Part shown: piece after piece, positions 4,642-7,196 of the stretch | Position numbering within the stretch: position 1 is the first letter of the stretch | How the letters are laid out: the number at the start of each line of letters is the position of its first letter | NCBI GenBank assembly: GCA_902805985.1 | Contig: CADCUW010000141.1 | Span: 1-7,196 of the forward strand | Direction of reading: 5' to 3' | Length of the DNA stretch: 7,196 nt | Source of the DNA: an uncultured Rubrobacteraceae bacterium | GTDB taxonomy: Bacteria > Actinomycetota > Rubrobacteria > Rubrobacterales > Rubrobacteraceae | The notes under the pieces: generated by a model | The model's input: the letters and a program-made list of their open reading frames with translations, nothing else | Told to the model about the DNA's origin: nothing | The model's database searches: none | Translations under genes and position numbers: made by a program

Positions 4642-5952
4642 CTAGGTATTTCCGCCACGGCGGAGAGTCAGCATGGAGACGCGCTGGCCGTCCACGCTCT
4701 TGACGTGGAGGGTGGCGCCGTCGGCCTCCACGGAGTCGCCGGCCTCGGGGGGACGTCCCAGCGAGCCCAGGACGTAGCCGCCGATGGTGTCGAAGTCCTC
4801 GTGGGGCAGGTCGAGATTGAAGTGCTCGTTGACCTCGGTGATCGGGATGCGCCCGTCGATCGCGAAGAGGCCTTCGCTGATAAGCTCGATGGCGGCCTCG
4901 CCCTCGTCGAACTCGTCCTGGATCTCCCCGACTATCTCCTCGAGGACGTCCTCTATGGTTATGAGGCCCTCCACCGAGCCCCACTCGTCGATGACTATCG
5001 CCATCTGGAGCTTGCGCGTCTGGAACTCCCTCAAGATCTGCTCGATAGGCTTGTTCTCGGGGACGACGAGGCACTCCCGGACCACGTCCCTGATGTCGAA
5101 CCCTTTGGGGTCCTCCCCAGCCGCCCGGAACAGGTCCTTGACGTGGACGGCGCCCAGTATGTTGTCGATGTCCTCCTCGTAGACGGGGTAGCGCGTGTAG
5201 CGCCCGAAGGCGGCCTTCTCGGCAAGCTCCGCGAGCGGGGCGTTGCTCGTGAGGGCCTCTATGTCGGGACGGGGGACCATGATCTCGCGCGCCACCCTAT
5301 CGCCGAAGTCGAAGACGTTGTTCAGGTACTCGCGCTCCTCCGGGTCGAGGACGCCCGAGGCGGTGGAGGAGGTGATCATGATGCGAAGCTCCTCCTCGGA
5401 GTGGGCCTCCATCTCCTCGCCGAGCCGGATGCCCCACGGCCTCAGAATAAAGTTGGTCGAGGCGTTGACCACCCACACCACGGGCCGCAGCAAGAGCCTG
5501 AACACGTTGAGCGGGCGGCTGATCCAGAGCGAAACCTCTTCGGCCCTCTGGATGGAGAAGTACTTGGGTGCCTGCTCTCCGAAGACCAGGTGCGCATACG
5601 TTATGACCGAGAAACCTATGATGACCGAGACCACGGTGACGACCCGGTCGCTGCCGACCCCAAGACCCCCGAGGACGGGCTCTATGAGGTGCGAGACCGC
5701 GGGCTCGCCGACCCAGCCGAGGGCCAGGGACGCCACGGTGATACCAACCTGGCACACGGAGAGGTTCGAGTCGAGGTCGCGCAGAGTCTCGCGCACGACC
5801 CCGGCCCTGGTGCTACCCTCCTGCTCCAGTTGCACGATGCGCGACTCGCGCACGCGCACGAGGGCGAACTCCGCGGCGACGAAGAACGCGTTGAGGCCCA
5901 CCAGGACGAGGGCCGTCAGCAAATTTAGCCAGGTTAAGAGGGGCTCGTCCAA
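4642..5952 (-). CDS. CNNM/DUF21-CBS-CorC_HlyC transmembrane protein (divalent-metal transporter family)
   Basis: The 436-residue protein has the complete domain order of the family often annotated as hemolysin or CorC. The N-terminal CNNM (DUF21) membrane domain covers about residues 1-190: helix 1 in LLTALVLVGLNAFFVAAEFALVRV, further helices near 66-95 and 103-125 with the YAHLVFGEQAPK signature, and one near 147-170. A CBS pair follows at about 222-345 (VAREIMVPRPDI, YTRYPVYEEDIDNILGAVHVKDL, MAIVIDEWGSVEGLITIEDVLEEIVGEI). A C-terminal CorC_HlyC domain covers about 358-434 (FAIDGRIPITEVNEHFNL, DFDTIGGYVLGSLGR). Family members are linked to Mg2+/Co2+ export, with CBS domains sensing nucleotides; haemolysis is a historical label. 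The start is TTG (5950-5952), since no ATG or GTG precedes helix 1 in frame, and the first internal ATG would delete the membrane domain. The Shine-Dalgarno is weak and buried in a leader hairpin. Confidence 0.93.
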   Translation of the reverse strand: MDEPLLTWLNLLTALVLVGLNAFFVAAEFALVRVRESRIVQLEQEGSTRAGVVRETLRDLDSNLSVCQVGITVASLALGWVGEPAVSHLIEPVLGGLGVGSDRVVTVVSVIIGFSVITYAHLVFGEQAPKYFSIQRAEEVSLWISRPLNVFRLLLRPVVWVVNASTNFILRPWGIRLGEEMEAHSEEELRIMITSSTASGVLDPEEREYLNNVFDFGDRVAREIMVPRPDIEALTSNAPLAELAEKAAFGRYTRYPVYEEDIDNILGAVHVKDLFRAAGEDPKGFDIRDVVRECLVVPENKPIEQILREFQTRKLQMAIVIDEWGSVEGLITIEDVLEEIVGEIQDEFDEGEAAIELISEGLFAIDGRIPITEVNEHFNLDLPHEDFDTIGGYVLGSLGRPPEAGDSVEADGATLHVKSVDGQRVSMLTLRRGGNT

Positions 5953-5961
5953 GTGTGTTTC

Positions 5962-5989
5962 TCGCCCCCGGCGCGGCTGCGCGGGGCGA
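5962..5989 (-). promoter_or_regulatory. Strong leader hairpin immediately upstream of the CNNM start
   Basis: TCGCCCC (5983-5989 read on the minus strand) pairs with GGGGCGA (5962-5968). Inside these arms GCGC pairs with GCGC around an AGCC loop, with a 2-nt bulge, for 11 G/C-rich base pairs in all. The 3' arm is the only G-rich, Shine-Dalgarno-like sequence before the TTG and ends 9 nt from it, so the hairpin should mask the translation start. It could be a structural control element of this leader. Confidence 0.5.
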
Positions 5990-6034
5990 ACGGAGACCGG
6001 ACAGAGTGAGTATTCGTCATCACGTTACGCGCGG

Positions 6035-6063
6035 ATTATATCGCAGCCAGCCCCCCCGACGAA
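6035..6063 (-). promoter_or_regulatory. Promoter of the CNNM gene (perfect TATAAT)
   Basis: A perfect TATAAT (minus strand, 6035-6040) stands out in very GC-rich sequence. The -35 position, 17 nt upstream, is TTCGTC (6058-6063), a poor match, so the promoter may depend on the -10 or on an activator. It begins just after the ferritin terminator and gives a leader of roughly 75 nt before the TTG. Confidence 0.6.
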
Positions 6064-6076
6064 ACCCAACCCATGC

Positions 6077-6108
6077 AAAAAGGCCCGGACGCGTCGGCGG
6101 CCGGGCCT
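6077..6108 (-). terminator. Intrinsic terminator of the ferritin-like gene
   Basis: On the minus strand AGGCCCGG (6101-6108) pairs perfectly with CCGGGCCT (6081-6088) across a 12-nt loop, directly followed by TTTTT (6077-6081, the first T shared with the stem). It lies about 20 nt beyond the stop codon. This is the clearest Rho-independent terminator in the window and separates the ferritin-like gene from the CNNM promoter. Confidence 0.92.
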
Positions 6109-6118
6109 CTGAGACGAT

Positions 6119-6140
6119 GCCTGGCGTCTCTACGCCAGGC
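6119..6140. repeat. 8-bp hairpin with the ferritin stop codon in its loop
   Basis: GCCTGGCG (6119-6126) and CGCCAGGC (6133-6140) are perfect reverse complements around a 6-nt loop that contains the TAG stop (6130-6132). A competing stem, GAGACG (6111-6116) with CGTCTC (6125-6130), overlaps it. It lies directly before the intrinsic terminator and could protect the 3' end or affect ribosome release. Confidence 0.7.
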
Positions 6141-6639
6141 CCTCGACCTCGTACTCCCTCAGGAACCCCTCGAAGAGGCGTCGGTGACCCTGCTCGTCGC
6201 GGAGGACCGCTATCACCATATCGTTGGTGACGGGGTCGACCTCTTCGGTCTCCTGGACGATGCGCGTGTAGTGCTCTATGGCCCCGTCCTCGGCATCGAT
6301 GACGCCCTTGATTACGTGGACCACGTCGATCTGGTCCTCAGGCGGCTGGAGCTTCTCCTGGACGGCCCTGAAGTCCATCGAGCCCGGCACCGTGCCGTAA
6401 AGCTCCTTGATGCGCTGCGCGAACTGCTGCGCGTGCGCCAGCTCCTCCTGGATGTCCTCCTCGATGTTCTCCTTGACCTCCTGGGCCCGGACGCCGTCAG
6501 GGTTGATGGAGTTGGTGACGTAGTTCATCACCGTCTCGAGCTCCATGAAGTAGGCGGTCTTCAAAAGCTCGACGATGGCCTCGCGCTTCTCGGTCAGCTC
6601 CTCCGAGAGGATGCCCTGGCTTCCCCGGTTGGTTTCCAT
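6130..6639 (-). CDS. Diiron ferritin-like (bacterioferritin/ferritin-like domain) protein
   Basis: The 169-residue protein is a four-helix bundle with a complete set of candidate diiron ligands. E33 lies in helix A (FMELETVMNY), E66-L-A-H69 in helix B (EELAHAQ), E117 in helix C (VIDAEDGAIEHY), and E149-Q-G-H152 in helix D (DEQGHRRLFEGF). This E, ExxH, E, ExxH pattern is that of ferritin, bacterioferritin and related ferroxidases. It has no obvious haem-binding Met, and no signal peptide, so it is probably cytoplasmic. It would oxidise and store or detoxify iron, or destroy peroxide; whether it forms a cage is unknown. The start ATG (6637-6639) has a consensus AGGAGGT (6648-6654) ending 8 nt upstream. 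It has its own candidate stress-type promoter and a strong terminator, so it appears to be monocistronic. Confidence 0.92.
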   Translation of the reverse strand: METNRGSQGILSEELTEKREAIVELLKTAYFMELETVMNYVTNSINPDGVRAQEVKENIEEDIQEELAHAQQFAQRIKELYGTVPGSMDFRAVQEKLQPPEDQIDVVHVIKGVIDAEDGAIEHYTRIVQETEEVDPVTNDMVIAVLRDEQGHRRLFEGFLREYEVEGLA

Positions 6640-6684
6640 GGGTGGTGACCTCCTGTTGAGAATCTTCGATACTACCCTTTTAAC

Positions 6685-6712
6685 TTACCCCGGCGCACCC
6701 CACGTAAACGTG
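6685..6712 (-). promoter_or_regulatory. Candidate SigB/SigF-type promoter with overlapping palindrome, ferritin-like gene
   Basis: On the minus strand GTTTAC (6704-6709) is followed after 13 nt by GGGTAA (6685-6690). This is close to the general-stress sigma-factor pattern GTTTAA-N12-15-GGGTAT (one mismatch per hexamer), while no housekeeping -35 fits here. The -35 lies inside a perfect 12-bp palindrome, CACGT-AA-ACGTG on the plus strand (6701-6712), a likely operator. Transcription would start near 6678, leaving a leader of about 40 nt. A TAGTAT at 6669-6674 is an alternative -10 lacking a -35. Confidence 0.5.
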
Positions 6713-6751
6713 AAGAGAGAGACAGATTCACCCGCCAATAAGCCCCCGGCT

Positions 6752-6776
6752 GCCCGCGCGTCAGACCCCCGCGGGC
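6752..6776. repeat. 7-bp inverted repeat straddling the glpD stop codon
   Basis: GCCCGCG (6752-6758) and CGCGGGC (6770-6776) pair perfectly around an 11-nt loop that contains the TGA stop (6761-6763). It is followed on the minus strand by a G-rich stretch, not a T-run. It is the only structure that could end the glpD transcript before the ferritin promoter. Confidence 0.55.
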
Positions 6777-7196
6777 TCACCCTCCCTGAAGCTCTTCGGC
6801 CTGTAGCGTTCTATGTACCGGCGGAAGTTCCTCACCTCTTCCTTCGCGCGGTCTTCGGTCCAGCCGAGGTGATCCACGGCCACCGAGGCCGCGGCCTCGT
6901 CCACGTCGAGCGCCACGTTCGGGCCGAGGCCCACCATGGTGCGCCTGAGGAGCGCGTCGGCCAGGGTCTCGGCCATCTCCCGCCGGAAGGCGTAGATAAC
7001 CTCGCACCCCATGAGGCCCGTCTCGACCGACGGGTCTGGGGCGAGCGAGACGCGCAGCGATGGGTCGTCGCCGGCCTCTTCGAGCACCTCCGGGGCGCGG
7101 GCGCCGTAGAGCCTGAGCAGCCGCTCGGAGAGCTCTTCGGTGAGGCCGCTCGACCCCTTGAAGTCCGCGGCGAAGCGGGCGAAGTCCGGCACCCCG
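6761..7196 (-). CDS. glpD: Glycerol-3-phosphate dehydrogenase, C-terminal domain (partial)
   Basis: The reading frame is open to the right edge, so this is the 3' end of a longer gene; the in-frame GTG at 7190-7192 is most likely an internal valine. The visible 144 or so residues match the C-terminal helical domain (DAO_C) of FAD-dependent GlpD. It shows LTEELSERLLRLYGARAPEVLE, then L..DP.......EVIYAFRREMAETLADALLRRTMVGL, then DEAAASVAVDHLGWTEDRAKEEVRNFRRYIER. The FAD-binding and catalytic parts lie outside the window. The enzyme oxidises sn-glycerol 3-phosphate to dihydroxyacetone phosphate and passes electrons to quinone at the membrane. The product ends in EGEPAGV. An inverted repeat spans the stop codon, and the next gene has its own promoter. 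Confidence 0.82.
   Translation of the reverse strand, partial: GVPDFARFAADFKGSSGLTEELSERLLRLYGARAPEVLEEAGDDPSLRVSLAPDPSVETGLMGCEVIYAFRREMAETLADALLRRTMVGLGPNVALDVDEAAASVAVDHLGWTEDRAKEEVRNFRRYIERYRPKSFREGEPAGV

Noticed and set aside
4111..5928. 605-aa plus-strand open frame
   Set aside because: It is antisense to the CNNM and membrane-protein genes, begins with an Arg/Gly-rich stretch, and reflects codon bias on the opposite strand.
6073..6648. 191-aa plus-strand open frame
   Set aside because: It is antisense to the ferritin-like gene and begins inside its terminator.
7190..7192. GTG as the start of an independent 143-aa gene
   Set aside because: The frame stays open to the edge and the protein matches the C-terminal domain of GlpD, so the GTG is more likely an internal valine.
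1..7196. CRISPR array, defence island, toxin-antitoxin pair or prophage
   Set aside because: No spaced repeats, nuclease, antitoxin-like DNA-binding pair or phage structural genes are visible on either strand.

Overview
The window looks like chromosomal DNA of a high-GC Gram-positive actinobacterium. Coding thirds are strongly G/C-biased, GTG and TTG starts are common, and the gene content (diiron ferritin-like protein, CNNM/CorC-type membrane protein, GlpD, rhizobial-type asparaginase) would fit a Rubrobacter-like lineage. The genus is a guess from general resemblance; no search was run. Every intact gene lies on the minus strand, so transcription runs from high to low coordinates. The only plus-strand coding remnant is a transposase tail at the left edge.

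Layout from right to left (direction of transcription). (1) 6761-7196: C-terminal part of glycerol-3-phosphate dehydrogenase (GlpD), cut by the window edge. (2) 6130-6639: a single-gene unit for a diiron ferritin-like protein, with a consensus Shine-Dalgarno, a candidate general-stress (SigB/SigF-type) promoter overlapping a 12-bp palindrome, and a textbook intrinsic terminator (6077-6108). (3) 4642-5952: a CNNM/DUF21-CBS-CorC_HlyC membrane protein, preceded by a perfect TATAAT box and a leader whose strong hairpin ends 9 nt before its TTG start. (4) 4127-4516: a small two-helix membrane protein with a long Pro/Ser/Ala tail; three GTWACC repeats with 10/11-bp spacing lie upstream and a candidate terminator follows. 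(5) 736-3794: four overlapping genes, apparently one translationally coupled operon: metal-dependent amidohydrolase, small helical protein of unknown function, L-asparaginase of the Rhizobium etli type (PF06089), and a family-2 SAM-dependent O-methyltransferase. (6) 383-628: a small hypothetical protein with its own ribosome binding site. (7) 2-109, plus strand: C-terminal end of an IS5-family-like transposase.

How the genes may work together: the four-gene operon has overlaps of 4, 8 and 4 bp and joins two hydrolases, a methyltransferase and an unknown small protein. This points to a shared small-molecule pathway that I cannot identify. The ferritin-like gene is arranged as an independently controlled stress or iron gene. 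The CNNM gene is arranged for leader-mediated control. I see no CRISPR array, defence system, prophage, convincing tRNA or rRNA. The most unusual material is regulatory: helically phased repeats, a palindrome overlapping a stress-type promoter, and hairpins that straddle stop codons.
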